Below are positions 32,652 through 45,656 of a stretch of 64,000 nt of DNA, piece after piece (the first letter of the stretch is position 1; each line of letters opens with the position of its first letter). The position numbers were made by a program, and so were the translations under genes. The stretch lies in the NCBI GenBank assembly GCA_036872755.1, contig JAVHNS010000007.1, forward strand, positions 2,046,001-2,110,000, in the 5' to 3' direction. Origin of the DNA: Orbilia blumenaviensis. Lineage: Eukaryota; Ascomycota; Orbiliomycetes; Orbiliales; Orbiliaceae. The notes below the pieces were generated by a model. It was not told the origin of the DNA and made no database searches. It was given only the letters and a program-made list of their open reading frames with translations.

Positions 32652-34441
32652 ATCTATAGAGGATGTACTCGGGTTATATACGTAAACATCGATGGATTTA
32701 TAAGTAAATGGGGGTTTTATGATCAGACGAAGGATTACGAGTTTATGGTATTCTACTTAACGACGAAGAGGATGAATTGCTACATGAGATATTGATTCAA
32801 AGGGAAACTAAAAGCTAAGGTTACCAACATGTTCTTTTCACAATTACCTGACGAGTAGGTATACGTTCTTTCTTTTCGAAGTTGTTTATAATAAATAGAC
32901 TAGCTGGTAGCTTCGATTATATGGACGAGCATGACATTGTTGTATTTGAAGTATACTAGTAACACTGAACTGGTCTAGGCACGATTTGAACTATAGTTCA
33001 TTTTGTCCTGTTGTTACATTTCATTCGGTTCAAAATGAGACAGAACAATGGGATCGTAGGAGTGGGAGTGAGGGTGAGTGAGGGTGAGAGATATGTATAT
33101 ACAAGTAAGTGCCTAGTTAGGTATGCATATACACGATCTCAGAGAAAAACGGTCCCTTACTTGAGCGAATTGGATCTTATACTGAGTTTTGAGTGGCACT
33201 TAACTTTTGTGTTGTGAGAGGGGTGGGAGTGAGTCCAGCTAGCAGGTGCCTTGGATACCGACATGCATGCTGTGGTGGGGTTGGGCCACTCGATCCCAAA
33301 GTCAACCTGAATTCTTATATTCGCATACAAACCACACTACACAGCTAATACTTCTCACTTGTTAGTAGGTAGGTAGGTATTCCTACTGAGAACTGTATTA
33401 TTAGAGTGTTATATTATAAAGGTATAAATGCTCCGAGATAATGGGAGGAATAATTTAATTTAATCCATCCCACTTGCATTGCATTGATTCCGGAATGCGA
33501 CGCATGCGAATACAAAATACTAGCTTGTATTCGAGGCGGAGGCGACAGGCAAGAGTCTTCGTGCCCCTCACACGTGAACAGGTGAATAGTCTAGACTGGA
33601 ACTGGCCAAAAACATAAGAATTGGACTGTAATCTATCCAGGAATGGCTAACTAATTAATTAATTAGAAGGTTGTGTTTGTGTTCGTGTTTGTATACACAC
33701 GAGACGAGTATTTACATAGCAATGCTCATACGCGCCCGAAGTAGTTTATAGCGGTGTAATCTGGATAGACGGCCCAGAGGAAGGTTGAGCCTGCAGCGCA
33801 GTGTAGTGTAGTGCACAGATCGAATCGAGGCCGGTTGGGTGGAGGAGGACAACAGGGATGCCAGGGCTGTTTGCGACGACCAATTGGGAGGCAGCCGCGG
33901 TGTGTTTCGGCTTGCGTTGGGCGTGTTTTGATTTGCACGTAACAACAACAATCAACAAAAGAAAAAGAGGATGTAAACAACCACACTTAAACAATTAAAA
34001 CGACAAAACCGGCGATAATTAATTAATACGGGCGCACCCACTCACACACCAGCCACTCTCACACACACACTCTTCGTTTCCCCCAATCTGCCATCTTTCC
34101 CGGCTTCTCTTCTTTTTTTCCCTTTCTACAACCTCTAACCTCATCACCTCTTATGACCGTTTCCATCACCACCGTCACCCGTGTTACTCCCCTGACGACT
34201 TCATCTGCCCGTTTCCTATACACCCTGTGCCCAATTCGAATATCTGATTCCGATTCCGATAGCGATAGCGATAAAAAGTGAACTTGCAAAATCCCGACTG
34301 CTCTCACCGGCTGTGGTGAATAGAAACCCGATAACCATAAAAATACCTTGACCTAAGACTTCATAGTACTCAAGCAGTATACCCATATGCTATACTACTT
34401 GAATACTTGAATATAATAATATACCACTACACATACCTACG
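32652..34441. other. Intergenic region
   Basis: 1.79 kb with no supported gene. It holds a GGTGAGTGAG-type repeat near 33066-33085, a TTAATTAA array at about 33652-33666 and a GATAGC/GATTCC short array near 34245-34275. Overlapping minus-strand frames at 33712-33994 are open in three registers and not credible. Confidence 0.6.
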
Positions 34442-37400
34442 ATGGACAGTTCCTTTCGGTCCCGCTCTCCATCGACAACTCACGGTTCTTATTTTCACGA
34501 TTCCGACCAAGACGCGCACGACTATACGCGCCTTCGCCTGCAGCAACAATTGGCACGAGATCTGAACGGCTCGCCGGCCTCGCATAAATCAGACAGTACT
34601 CTCGGATCCCTTGGAATCTCCGAAGGCGCCGCCGCAATGTCCACCCGAAAGCTGGACGATATCCTCCCGCAGACTCCGAATCTGGACTCGAAATTTGTCA
34701 ATTCGCAATTCAAAGACTTTTCTACCATCGGTGTGGCTGTTAGAAACAGACTCTTCCCAGGAATGTCCAACGATACTGAGGACAGTGTTGAGATCGGACG
34801 CGGCCTCTCGGAGGAACACACCAAGACTGATAAGTCTTCGACTCTTGGGTCGATATTCGCCAGAACTGCAGCCAGGACTGCCTCTGTTGGAGTAGATAAT
34901 GGCAAGCTGGCCGTTCCTAATGTAAGACCGACCTTTCCCTCCCGTTGCTACCCGAGTCGCCTATGTCTCTCTCCTTGAACAATGCGTTGTTGCGAGGGGG
35001 AAGGAGGGGTGGGGTGACGAGGGGAGGTGACGCAATGATGCAGCAGGGAGTAAACGAAGCAGTGTGGATTTATACTGACCTTTTTCACCTTGCTAGACTG
35101 GTATAAATGCAGGCCCCCGTCGCCTGTCCCCAAACACCAGGGCTAGAATGCAACCAACTGCCGTCGACGAGTCCATGGAGCTTAGCTCTTACTCCATCGG
35201 CTCTCGTCTTAGCGGGACGAGACGTGCCAGCCGTGATGTTCGCTCTACCAAAGAGCAAGCTGCCAGGGAGAAGCTTCAGGAAGCAGCTTCGATTAAAGAA
35301 AACGTCCCCATCCGTGTCGCCTCCCACGGCTCACTCGCCCAATCTGCCCGTGTTACCTCTAACACGGCTGCTTTCCTTAATACCGAAAAGATTTTCAAAG
35401 ATATGGGCTTTTCCTCCGACGAGTCTGACTTTTCCGAAATCAAACCATCCGACTCTCCATCGCTTCGAAGGTATCACAGGCGTGCTGCGTCTAAGCCACC
35501 AGTACCCAGTGTCACCGCCAACAGCATCAAGTTGCCTGATATGACCGGCATCTCTGACCTTGTCTCCAGCGTTGACCATGGTAACCATGTTTCCAACCGT
35601 TCGCAGCGTGCTAGAATCCAACAAGTTCCTATCCCGGTGGATGAGCGGGAGCTAGTCGCTTCTCTTAAGAAGCTCCAGAAGAAAGTTGCGGCCCTTGAGG
35701 CTGATAAAGAGAAGGAGCGCAGGCGGGCTAAGGAATTGGAGAAGAACTGCGAAGAGACCAGACAACTCTATCAGATTGAGGCCGACGGTCGACGTCAACT
35801 TGAGGTTGAGCTGAACAATCGAAAGCGAGCGGATAGCGCCCTCGGAGGTGAAATCGACAGCCAGCAGGGCTCTCCAAGACAGGTCGCCGCAGACCTTAGG
35901 GCCAAGCATCAGAATGAATTGAAGAGTAAGCTCCACTAAGCCTCAATTGTTTCCTATCACAGTTCCTGTGAGCTAACCATCTATCTCACAGAGCTTGAGA
36001 TTGTTGTAGCCTCCTACAGAAATCGCATTGAAAGCGTTGAGAAGAAGTATACTACTATGCAACAAGACCTTACAGCTGTCTCACAGGAAAGAGACCTCGC
36101 GTGTGGCTCATTAGCCGTTAAGGCAGCTCGTAATGAGGAGCTGCAGGAAGAAAATAATATTCTTCGCAAGGAGAATGATGAGCTTGCTCAGGAAAACGAG
36201 CTCCTCGTTGGTGATATTGAGAGACTGATGAGGGACATTGACCGAAAGGACAAGGACCTCGACCACGAGAGGAAGCTTATGAATGATAAGATTAACCGCT
36301 ACCGGGAGAAGATAGCTAGAACTAGTAGAATTGCTACCGAGAGCACCATAGCGGCCAATTCTTACCAAGCGATCACTCGAGGATGGAAGTCTGCTGTCAA
36401 ACAGGAATCAACAGCAGAGGAATATGCCGCTGCCCGAGCTAACGTTGCCGAGATTAAGAAAACCGAAGCACGCAAAGTTTCTGCATCAAAGAACGCCCAG
36501 CCTACGAAGCCGGCAATCAAGGTCACGAGAGGGGGGGAGGCACAGCCTTCGGCTGCTTCAAAGCCAGAGGAGCGTGTTCAACAGCAAGTGGACAGCGAGC
36601 TGAAGAAGTTGTTCCCCTCCACCTCCACTGCCACTGCCGCTTCGGCTGCTGCAAAGAGGAAGATTTCTAACTCTACAACTGCGAGCAGGTCTTCGACCAA
36701 GCCCCACGTTAAGAAGACCCGTATGATTGTCGAGGAGTATTCCGAATCAGAAACCGAAGAGGTCAACGGTCAGAACTTCATGAACGCTCCGTTCACAGCA
36801 GCGACTACAGGAGAATCCTCTTTCGTCGAGGCTCACATGGATGATACGTTCACCGAGCCTTCAATCAGCGAATCCCGTATCCATAGAGAAGCTGCGGGTG
36901 ATATGCTGGATGATGATACCAACACTAGCCTCGTTCAGGTAAGATCCAATGTCCCCCCTCCCCCTCCACCCCCTGCAAGGCGTAGCAACCTTGTCTCACG
37001 ACGCTTTGTGCAGAGTGAGGGCGTTGCTAGGTTAAGAAGGGAAATTCTGGAGGAAAGGAGGCATCTCGAAGCCTACACGTCTCAACAACGTGAAGTCGAG
37101 AAGAACACGCAATTCCGGACCGAACGTGCTACCCGTCGAAACGATGCTGCCGACGAGAAAGCTACTGAGGTTAAGAAGCGAGTTCATATCTCCGAGAAGG
37201 ACGAGATCATGAGCGATGGTGATGACGAAGAAGAAGAGGCTGGCCACCCTTTCCTGCGTACGTCTATGATTGCCAACGACACTGAAGAGGATGTCGGAGG
37301 TACTGGGTATGGCACTATCCTGCCGGAGCAATCCCGCCCACAATCTCCACCCTCTTCTCAACAGACTGTCAAGAGACATGTTAGTGGCATGTCCAGCCTT

Positions 37401-38012
37401 CGTACTACTGAGGACTACAATGAGAATGTCCACACTGCCGTTGGCCGTGTCTGCGTTCATAATGCACACTCTTGCACGATCTGCCATCGTCAGTCTGCTC
37501 TTGAGGAGTGCCAGGCCAAAGGCCACATTGTCAACGACTCCTTTGATGTCGACATTCCTGAAGTCGTTCCAGTTTCCCGTCGTATGTTGGATGACGAGGA
37601 ACTCGCCGAGGGCGAGGTCACTATGCGACCAAGCCAGCCACCAAAGTATGCTCTTGACAAGGTCATGAAGCAAATCCAAGATGAATTGGAGCACTTGAAG
37701 CTGTAAGCTACCCTTCTTTCCCCTTCCCTGTCACCGAAGCTATAGAGTACTAACAATGTCTACAGTGAATACAAGCAAGTTGAGGCTGATTATCTTGCTT
37801 GCGACCCATCCCTCGGTCGCCGTAAGCGCAAGTCTTTGACTAACCAGCTTACTGAGATTGTCGAACTCATGGATAAGAAGGCAGACCAGATCTATGCCTT
37901 GTACGATGTTGCTGAAGGGGTTACTGTTGACCGGGCGTCGTCCGTTTCTACTAAGGCTAGCGCGAGACGGCATAGCACCGGCAGCAGAATCGGCGGCCAC
38001 ATCGTTGTTTAG
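34442..38012 (+). CDS. Ppc89/Cep57-like spindle pole body protein
   Basis: Four exons: 34442-34921, 35097-35925, 35992-37702, 37766-38012; product 1088 aa. Intron 3 has a perfect TACTAAC branch site. The N-terminal 250 residues are Ser-rich and disordered. A coiled coil follows from about residue 340 (LVASLKKLQKKVAALEADKE) through about 560 (ELQEENNILRKENDELAQEN). Then a basic Ala/Ser region, acidic patches and an H-x-C-x2-C-like segment (HNAHSCTICH). The C-terminal domain PPKYALDKVMKQIQDELEHL continuing into CDPSLGRRKRKSL is the Cep57 microtubule-binding domain. Relatives such as fission yeast Ppc89 scaffold the spindle pole body, so the likely location is the nuclear-envelope microtubule organising centre. 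The gene name is not certain, as filamentous-fungal orthology cannot be tested here. Confidence 0.88.
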
Positions 38013-39856
38013 ATTGCCTTTTTTGCGTCCTTTATATTTTTTTACGGTTGTGCGAACATGACTACTCTTATCGGTACCGCGTTTTCTCTACTATCACGAC
38101 TTTGGCGGCACGCGGTATACAAAAGCGACATGGCTCTTTTTGTTTTCCCAAAAAAAAATAACTTTTGGTTTGATTGATTGATTACTTTTGATGGGTCCAC
38201 TACGGGGCCTTTTGGCTGATTGGTTACTTTGAACTTCTCGATCCACGATTGCGGTTTTTTTCCTTATTATTGTCTTTTTGATTTTCTTCGATTCACGATT
38301 GCCCTTATCCTTTTCGACTCACGACATACGATTCGTCGACTTATCCTTGTTTTTGGTTTTTTGGTATTATATTTTCCCTCCAATACGACTTGCTCATCCA
38401 TTCGATCCTAGGATGGATAACATGCCGACGTCTACCACCCCTCCAAACCGTCGACAGAACTCTTCTTACCGTCGCCTACGTTTTTTACGCCCCGCTCGAC
38501 CCTAGAGTTGGGGACGTCCGTCCGTCCTTTTCAACACCGTCCAAACGTTGATTATTATAAAGAGTTTTCTTATCACAGAGTAAAGAAAGAAATGGTCTTA
38601 TGGTTGATGACCTCCCTGTTCATTTTTTAACGGTTGCATTCATACTATAGCATTGCGTCGTTTCCCTTTTAATGCTTTTAGGGGTTTGGGGGCTTCATAC
38701 CCCCCCTCTTCTACTTTTCTGGTTTTTTTCCTTTTTTATTGTACGGTGTTCTCCGGCGTGAGTCATTGTATTGGGTCTTTTTTTCCTTCTTCATTACTCT
38801 TTGGGTATGAGTACTGGGGTTTCTGTACTTTTTTATGCTTGTTCATTATGGGGTTTTTAATCATTACGCATTGCTGGGTTTTATACTCTTTCACTCAGTG
38901 TATTCTATGACTTGACTATATATAAGAGCTGTAGGCAGGCTTTTTTAGATCACCCGTATTGTCTGTTGTATATACGATATCAATTTAAATCGAGCGAAAT
39001 GGAATTCTAGCCTCTTTGCAAATTTACTTGCTTTGTCTTGAAGTTTTATATGCAGGGCCTACAGCATTATAGTATCGATATAGATCCCACTTGACATGCG
39101 ATATATATTGTGTCAGATTTCGTATATTATCTATATTCTGTTTATAAAAATCTACGTTTCGCGCAACTGGCTGGGAAACAAAAACGGGTTAAACGATCCT
39201 AGGAATTGATTATATCGCAAATCGAATGTATCTTAGAAAAGCCAAGGATGTTGAAGTAGCCATGATGCTCTTTCAGTTGTTCAGTGCTTACAAAAAATAC
39301 CCGGACCCAGTTCCATTCCTTGGGACAATTTCCTTTCCATTTCAACAGGTTTTGCGCTTTCATGTTGCTCAAAATGCTTGTGCACATGCGACACTGGATT
39401 GACGGTAAGCAGCTCAGACTGGTTAGGGGAGAGCAGACCAGATTGAGAACAGGTGGTCCACCTCCCAACGGTAACACCACCCGTGACAATCAGACAACAC
39501 AACTGGTCCAGGGGGCGGGTCGGGATATGTTAGGTAATAACCACTGAACTATGCTGCATTTGTGCAACTACATTGTACTGCACATACATACACATATAGT
39601 CCACTGGATTTTATTATCTTTGTCATGGGACTCAAGCCATATTGCAACCCAAGATACATACCTATATGTGAATATATATATATCGCTCGTGATGATTGTG
39701 TGTTCCCCGTTTTCTGCTTTTACAAAAGGATGGGATGGGGACCCTGACCTCGACCGTCGCACAAGTGCTACTCTAATTCCCCAGATTTTTTGTTCTTTCT
39801 TGCAACAAAACAACAACAAAGTTTAGCAGCTCGCTAAGTAATGTAACCGAAAAACC
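38013..39856. other. Intergenic region
   Basis: 1.84 kb without a supported gene. The first 900 bases are strongly T- and pyrimidine-rich on the plus strand (3' UTR and terminator of the spindle pole gene). Open frames at 38220-38910 reflect this T-richness. The frame at 39284-39547 has no recognisable domain. Confidence 0.6.
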
Positions 39857-41101
39857 ATGCGAGGCCTCTATCGCTTCAACCTCTTAGTGTTGGCCCTGCT
39901 CGCGATAGTTTCCTATTGCACGGCACGAACCATAATCACTCTTCCAGATAAATGTACCACCCGTTATTGCGTAACCCCCGTCACAAAGGTGTACAAGATT
40001 GTTAAAATCTGGCACACAACGGGACGGTATACGGTAACGCGCTGGAAGACATCCACAAAATATCCAAAGACCAAAACCGTCACTGCAACCAAGAAAATAA
40101 CCTCTACAATACATAAAACCGTATCTAAGTCTACAACGTTTACGGCGAGGACCACGATATGGGAGACGTTGACCCTGACCAGTACGAATTGGGTGACGGT
40201 CGCTACGGCTACCTTGACACTCCCAATTACCACCCTGACCACCCGGCCGCTGTCCTATATCCCAGCTCCCTCGGGCTTCGTCGGTGTGAACGACGATCCT
40301 GACAATCTTGGTGCGGCAAGCGTGAGCCAGGAGCAGCGTCGCAATGTTGAACCCGAACCGACGCCTGGACCTAAACCTCGCAATGCGGAACCTGAACCAA
40401 AACCCGTAGCTGCGAAGCACATAACCGCGATAACATGTACGAGAACAATACTTACAAAGACGGGGACCAGCGATCTCTGGAAGACGAAGACGAAGACGAT
40501 GCCAACCCCCACAAAGACCGTCTGGAAAACTGAGACGTACCGAACCACAAAAACCACCACCAAGACAGTGGGGACAACGTCATACTCATCGATTAGAGAT
40601 TTTACATTAACACGCACAACTGTCACCGCAACGATCGGTACGACAGCTTACAAATATCTAACGACAACGACCGAAGTCCTCCCCTTGATGACCGTTTACG
40701 CCGCATGTATGGAAAATAACCACGGACCGCCTCCCGCCGTGCAATTCGACTACTACGCTATAGGCGCCGAAGCGTACCCCAACGAAACGACCAAAGTGAT
40801 TTATAGCAACGGCTCGACTTATGACTGTTGCGTAGCGTGTCTGACGTACGCTGGGCCGGAAGTATGTCTCGGTAGCGTATATAACTATCAGGGCCAATGG
40901 GGGGGACCTGAGTGTCCTGGCGGTTGGGAAGAATGCCCGCCGTGGGAACCTGAGTTTCACAGTAGATGTCAGCTGGTCCTCGCTCCGGACGCGCCGGGTA
41001 ACTGTCGCACTCATAGCTATGGATACGAATGGTACATGAACCAGCCGCCGACGGTTGTTTTTAACGGACCAAGTTGCAAGAGGTTTAAGTGGACGGGGTG
41101 A
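39857..41101 (+). CDS. Thr-rich secreted protein with Cys-rich C-terminal domain
   Basis: Single exon, 414 aa. Residues 1-23 are a signal peptide (LLVLALLAIVSYCTA). Two Thr/Lys-rich blocks follow (about 40-130 and 190-285), with many TKT, TTT and TxTxT units, likely heavily O-mannosylated. Between them lies a Pro/Glu segment with two degenerate copies of RN(V/A)EPEP (about 164-184). The C-terminal 120 residues contain about ten Cys in a compact pattern (YDCCVACLTYAGPEVC, ECPGGWEECPP, SRCQLV, GNCRTH, GPSCKRF) resembling an apple/PAN-type fold. It is probably a cell-surface or matrix protein, possibly adhesive; no GPI signal is seen at the C-terminus. The exact domain name and binding partner are not known. 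Confidence 0.8.
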   Translation: MRGLYRFNLLVLALLAIVSYCTARTIITLPDKCTTRYCVTPVTKVYKIVKIWHTTGRYTVTRWKTSTKYPKTKTVTATKKITSTIHKTVSKSTTFTARTTIWETLTLTSTNWVTVATATLTLPITTLTTRPLSYIPAPSGFVGVNDDPDNLGAASVSQEQRRNVEPEPTPGPKPRNAEPEPKPVAAKHITAITCTRTILTKTGTSDLWKTKTKTMPTPTKTVWKTETYRTTKTTTKTVGTTSYSSIRDFTLTRTTVTATIGTTAYKYLTTTTEVLPLMTVYAACMENNHGPPPAVQFDYYAIGAEAYPNETTKVIYSNGSTYDCCVACLTYAGPEVCLGSVYNYQGQWGGPECPGGWEECPPWEPEFHSRCQLVLAPDAPGNCRTHSYGYEWYMNQPPTVVFNGPSCKRFKWTG

Positions 41102-43596
41102 AAACGTTGATAATATTTATATATGTGTTCGAGGAGAGCTGATAAGGCTGGGGGGGGGGGGGGGGGGTTTCTAATTGGAACAGAATCATGACGGGTTAAT
41201 GCAGATAATGACAGTTCTTTCATGTTGGTTGGATATAGTAATAATCATGCATACTTGAGAAAAAGTTAGTTATATGCCATTTGCTTTGATAATGCGATGC
41301 CACATTCATGGATTTATCGAATCATAATCGAGAATTTTTTGTCCAGGAAATTTATACAAGAAATCCCGCTACCCGACGCCGTATTTATCATTAAAAAATA
41401 AACTTTCTTTGACAGGGCGTTATTTAATATTTGCGGCGTTTGTTTGGGTTGATAGGGCTGAACCTTTTTCATGTTAGTATGCTTTAGCTAGTTAGCCCGT
41501 GTACCTAAGATTGCGGCTGAGGATTGATCTTCGGATGGATCAAATCTAATACAATGCAGGTGTCCTTTAGTTAAAAGCCTAAAAGCCTAAACTAATAAAT
41601 TTCAGAAAATGGGAAAAGAAGGGCCCATCGAGATGTCTTGTGCAACGAAACAAAACTGTTTCTCAAGAAATATCGAATGGAACTAGAATCAAGACAAGCT
41701 TTTTTATTCCTTGAAAAGAGGAAAGTGGCAGTTGCACGTCTCGGCAAAATGATTGACCGGGGGGTAGGACCAATAGGCCAGGGGGGACCCCTTACGAGAC
41801 ATGATTGTGTAATGCAAAGTGTTCTAACGGCTGGCCGGCACCTTTTTCTAGACCAGCACTTTTTTCGTTCTTTTGTTCTTTCTGTTTTTGGTATGAACAG
41901 GAAAAAGAGGCTGAATTGCAGGTCCCCTGCAAGAACAGAACAGAGCAGAATATGACCATCCCCCTCAGCCTTGCTTGCCGTTTTGTTCGTCTCGTTCGTT
42001 CAGAAATGTCTATCCTGTCTTGTCTTTCGTCTTGTCGACGGCGATGGCGAATAGAACGAATAGAGGTTGTGTGTGTGTGTATTTAAAAATGGATACAAAG
42101 ATAACGTTACTGTTGCATGCGAGCGAAAGGAATATATATTCGCCATTTCTATTCATATCCCATGTATATCCACATTCATACTCACATCGTGATTAATCAT
42201 AACTAGGCTTCTTTGGGGAAAAAAGAAGACCAAAAGACAGTGATATCGTGAGAGTCCATCCACATGACATCCTTTTTCTTTTCTACATTCACTTCCCCCT
42301 TGCGTGTGTTTATTCGCCCACGAAGTCGAAGTTAATAGAAATGAGTTTTTTTTTCTTAGTATGGTGTTTTTTTTTCTTCCGTTCCCCTTTTTATAGCATC
42401 AGATGAAATCGACTGTAACCTCGCGAAACAGAAAAATAATTTAAATTTTGACGAGGAGAAATATCCATAGAACCCTCGGCCGCGGACCCTAGGCTGTATT
42501 TATTGTATTGTAGCATCGCATCAGCCCAGTCGACACTCACACTAAAGTCCCAGCCCAAACAACCAACCAACCAGAAACCGACGATGTTCCGTACGAAACT
42601 GACATTTTGTAAAGAAAACAAAAGGGGGGGAGGGACGGCAGGAAAAAAAGAAGGCCCCGCTGCCAGAATACGAAAAAGTTCTACAGAATGCAACGTCAAG
42701 AAGTCTTGACTGAGGTTCACAAGAGCCTTAGCTTGGTTAGCCCCGCGGATTGCAATTGCAATTGATGACTGAACAAACAAAAAACACCACACACATAAAT
42801 CACATCACGCTTGTGCCCTTGGCCGGGGGGCTGCCGCCTTATTGAGGTCATTGTGTCTCTCCAAGTCGAATAGAGTTATTGCCTGATACAATTACGACAG
42901 GACAAGGGCTCTCTTCCTCCTCCTCCTCTTCCTCGCGTGCAGACCGAGAAGAAAACTAGCGCAAGGAAACCTTTGGGGTTTAAAATTAAGCCAAGGATTT
43001 GTAAGGTAGTATTTGGGGAAAAAGCCCCCCCAGAAAGAAAATGCCATGCAGGGACTATCGCGCTCTCTCTTTCTCGTCCTGCATGACCTTACTTGACTCC
43101 ACTTTTTTTCTTCTCTGTTGCTCTTTCGGCTGAAGGCGATTGCATGCATGCATATGATAATATATGTGCACAGTTGGATGAAGACGGTTGGCAGTTCATT
43201 CCTAATAAAGAATGCCTGGCCCCCCCCAAATCCATCTGATATATCTATCTACCTAGCTCTCTTCTTTTTTTTCTACATTCTTCGGCTTTTTTTATAGCTA
43301 GTCACTCGTTTTATTTTTATCTTTTTTCGATATATCTTTTTTGAAAGAAAGGATAGAAGAGTAAAAGAGTAGAGAGAATAGTCACTCGTTAATATCCTTC
43401 TCTATCATCTCTTCTTTTACGTCTAATATAATAATTATAACCGAATCCTACAAAAGACTTCACTGTCTGTTGGTAGACGCATGCAACTTCGACACGATAT
43501 AATTATAATCTATATATAGAAGAGCATATATATATAGGTATAGAATATATAGAGGAATATATATATAATACATAATATCAAGAAGAGAAAGAGAAT
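41102..43596. other. Intergenic region
   Basis: 2.5 kb without a supported gene. An 18-base G-run at 41150-41167 lies just after the preceding stop codon. There are T-runs near 42345-42380, a CTCCTC array near 42915-42930 and AT-rich leader sequence at 43500-43590 before the glucanase ATG. Open frames at 41638-42196 and 42391-42792 have no coding features. Confidence 0.6.
41150..41167. repeat. G18 homopolymer
   Basis: Eighteen consecutive G on the plus strand, about 50 bp past the stop codon of the Thr-rich secreted protein gene, probably in its 3' UTR. Confidence 0.9.
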
Positions 43597-45656
43597 ATGG
43601 CGTCGGCGGATATCCGTATGGAGACCTTGACCCCGCCGAGTACGGGCACCCCGGACAAGCTGGTCGCCCACCAGACTGCTGCGAAGAAGTCACGGCGGAA
43701 TATTTGTAAGTACTGCTCCTCTTCTTTTTCTTTACATTCATCTTGGATTCTATCATCTCTCCATCATTCTGGTTGGCTGGGGTAGATAGTTTTTAGTTGG
43801 ATTGGAATGGTTGGGTTGGATAGTTGGTTGTATATAAATTATACAAAAAATCCGGGGAAGAATTAGAAGAACTTGTCGCTAACCTATCAAATACAAAACG
43901 TCCAGGGATCGCGATAACGACACTCATCTCCATCGCCGCCATCGTCGGCATCGTCATCGCCGTCCTCATCAGCCAAAAGGTCATCCGTGTCGGCTCCTCC
44001 TCCTCTTCATCCGCAGTCTCAGGACCTGCCGCAACATCCCAAGCCGCCGAAGCCACAGGAGGAAGTGGAAGTGGAAGTGGAGACGGCTCCTCCCCCGCAC
44101 CATCAAAAACCGACTCCTCAAACCCCGCCTCGAACACCTCCTCAGGCTCCAAACCCACCAAATCCTCCTCCCCAGACGACGAAGAAGAAGAACCCGAGGA
44201 AGAACCCGAAGTCGTCTGCCCGTCCCCCTCCGACATCCCCAAGGCCTCAAAGGGAACAATCTACGACCCAACATCATGGTACACCCTCGAAGGCTTCAAC
44301 TGCACCTTCACAACCTCCACGATAGGCTCCTTACCCCTCATCGGTCTCAACTCCTCCTACTCCAACACCGCCCGCGCGAACCCAAACGTCCCACCTCTCA
44401 CAAAACCCTGGGGCTCATACGTCACCCGTCCAGCTCGCGGCGTAAACCTCGGCGGCTGGCTATCATTGGAACCATTCATCACCCCTTCGCTGTTCGACTA
44501 CCCAAAATCAGCATCGATCTACGATGAATACGGCCTAACCCTCCACCTGGGACCCGAGAAAGCCGCAAAGGTACTGGAGGAACACTACGCCACCTTCGTA
44601 ACCGAATCCGATTTCGCCCAGATCGCTGCCGCCGGGTTGGATCACATCCGTATCCCGTTCAGCTACTGGGCCGTGGAAACCTACCCGGACGATCCTTACG
44701 TTCCACAGATCTCATGGCGTTACCTCCTCCGCGGGATAGAATGGGCGCGTAAATACGGTCTTCGTATAAAACTCGATCTTCACGGACTACCCGGTTCTCA
44801 GAACAGCTGGAACCACTCCGGTCGTCAAGGAAAAGTCAACTGGCTGACGGGACCAGATGGAGCCGTTAACGCAGAAAGATCATTAAAGATCCATGATAAA
44901 CTATCAAAGTTCTTCGCGCAGGATAGGTATAAAAACATAATCGCCTTTTACGGACTAGCCAACGAACCTGGACGTGATCATGATATCAACGCATTGATCC
45001 AGTGGACACAATCGGCGTATAAGATCGTAAAGGATAACGGGATTGATGCTTCGCAGGTGATGTCTGACGCCCTCCGTGGGTTGGGGGAATGGCACGGCCG
45101 CATGACCGGTCTGGGCGATTCCATGGTTCTGGACGGTCATGAATACGTCATCTTCGATAACGCCCTTCTGTCAAAAACTCACTCTGAGAAGATAGACTTC
45201 GCGTGTAAAGTTTGGGTTGAACAGATCACTGGTAGCATGAACACCGCCACGGGGTTCGGTCCGACTATGGTGGGAGAGTGGTCGCAGGCGGATACAGACT
45301 GCACGCTCCACTTGAACGGTATCAGCAACGGCGCCAGATGGACGGGCACATTCTTCAACGGTTCCCCCGCCTGCCCGACAGGAGATAAACAATGCAGCTG
45401 TGAGCTGGCAAACGCCGATCCTAAGGATATGTCCCCCGAGTATAAACTCTTCCTCAAGACGTGGGCGGAAGCTCAGATGGATGCGTTTGAGAAGTCCTGG
45501 GGGTGGTTTTATTGGACCTGGAAGACCGAGTCCGCGCCTCTGTGGAGTTATAAAGCTGGCTTGGAGGGCGGGATTATGCCCAAGATTGCCTATGAGAGGG
45601 ATTGGCATTGCGATAAGCCCATTCCTAGCTTCGGCAAGCTGTCTGAGATTTTATAA
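43597..45656 (+). CDS. Membrane-anchored GH5 exo-beta-1,3-glucanase
   Basis: Exons 43597-43705 and 43906-45656, intron 200 nt (GTAAGT donor, GCTAAC branch, CCAG acceptor); product 619 aa. An ATG at 43824 inside the intron opens a longer frame into exon 2 but gives an unlikely N-terminus. Residues 1-37 are cytoplasmic and basic; about 38-62 (IAITTLISIAAIVGIVIAVL) is a transmembrane anchor, giving type II topology. A Ser/Pro/Glu-rich stalk runs to about 140. The catalytic domain carries GVNLGGWLSLEPFITPSLFD, acid/base Glu390 in LANEPG and nucleophile Glu494 in MVGEWSQADTDC. Glucan 1,3-beta-glucosidases of this type (ExgD-like, GH5 subfamily 9) trim cell-wall beta-1,3-glucan at the plasma membrane. 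It converges with the DUF3020 gene. Confidence 0.94.

Noticed and set aside
33712..33994. Three overlapping minus-strand ORFs
   Set aside because: All three registers are open with no domain, splice support or coding composition; chance.
39284..39547. 87-codon plus-strand ORF upstream of the Thr-rich gene
   Set aside because: No domain, signal peptide or clear promoter, and a competing frame on the opposite strand of similar length.
43824..43905. ATG at 43824 giving a longer continuous frame into the glucanase
   Set aside because: It reads through sequence with GTAAGT donor, GCTAAC branch and CCAG acceptor; splicing from the exon at 43597 restores a normal type II anchor start.
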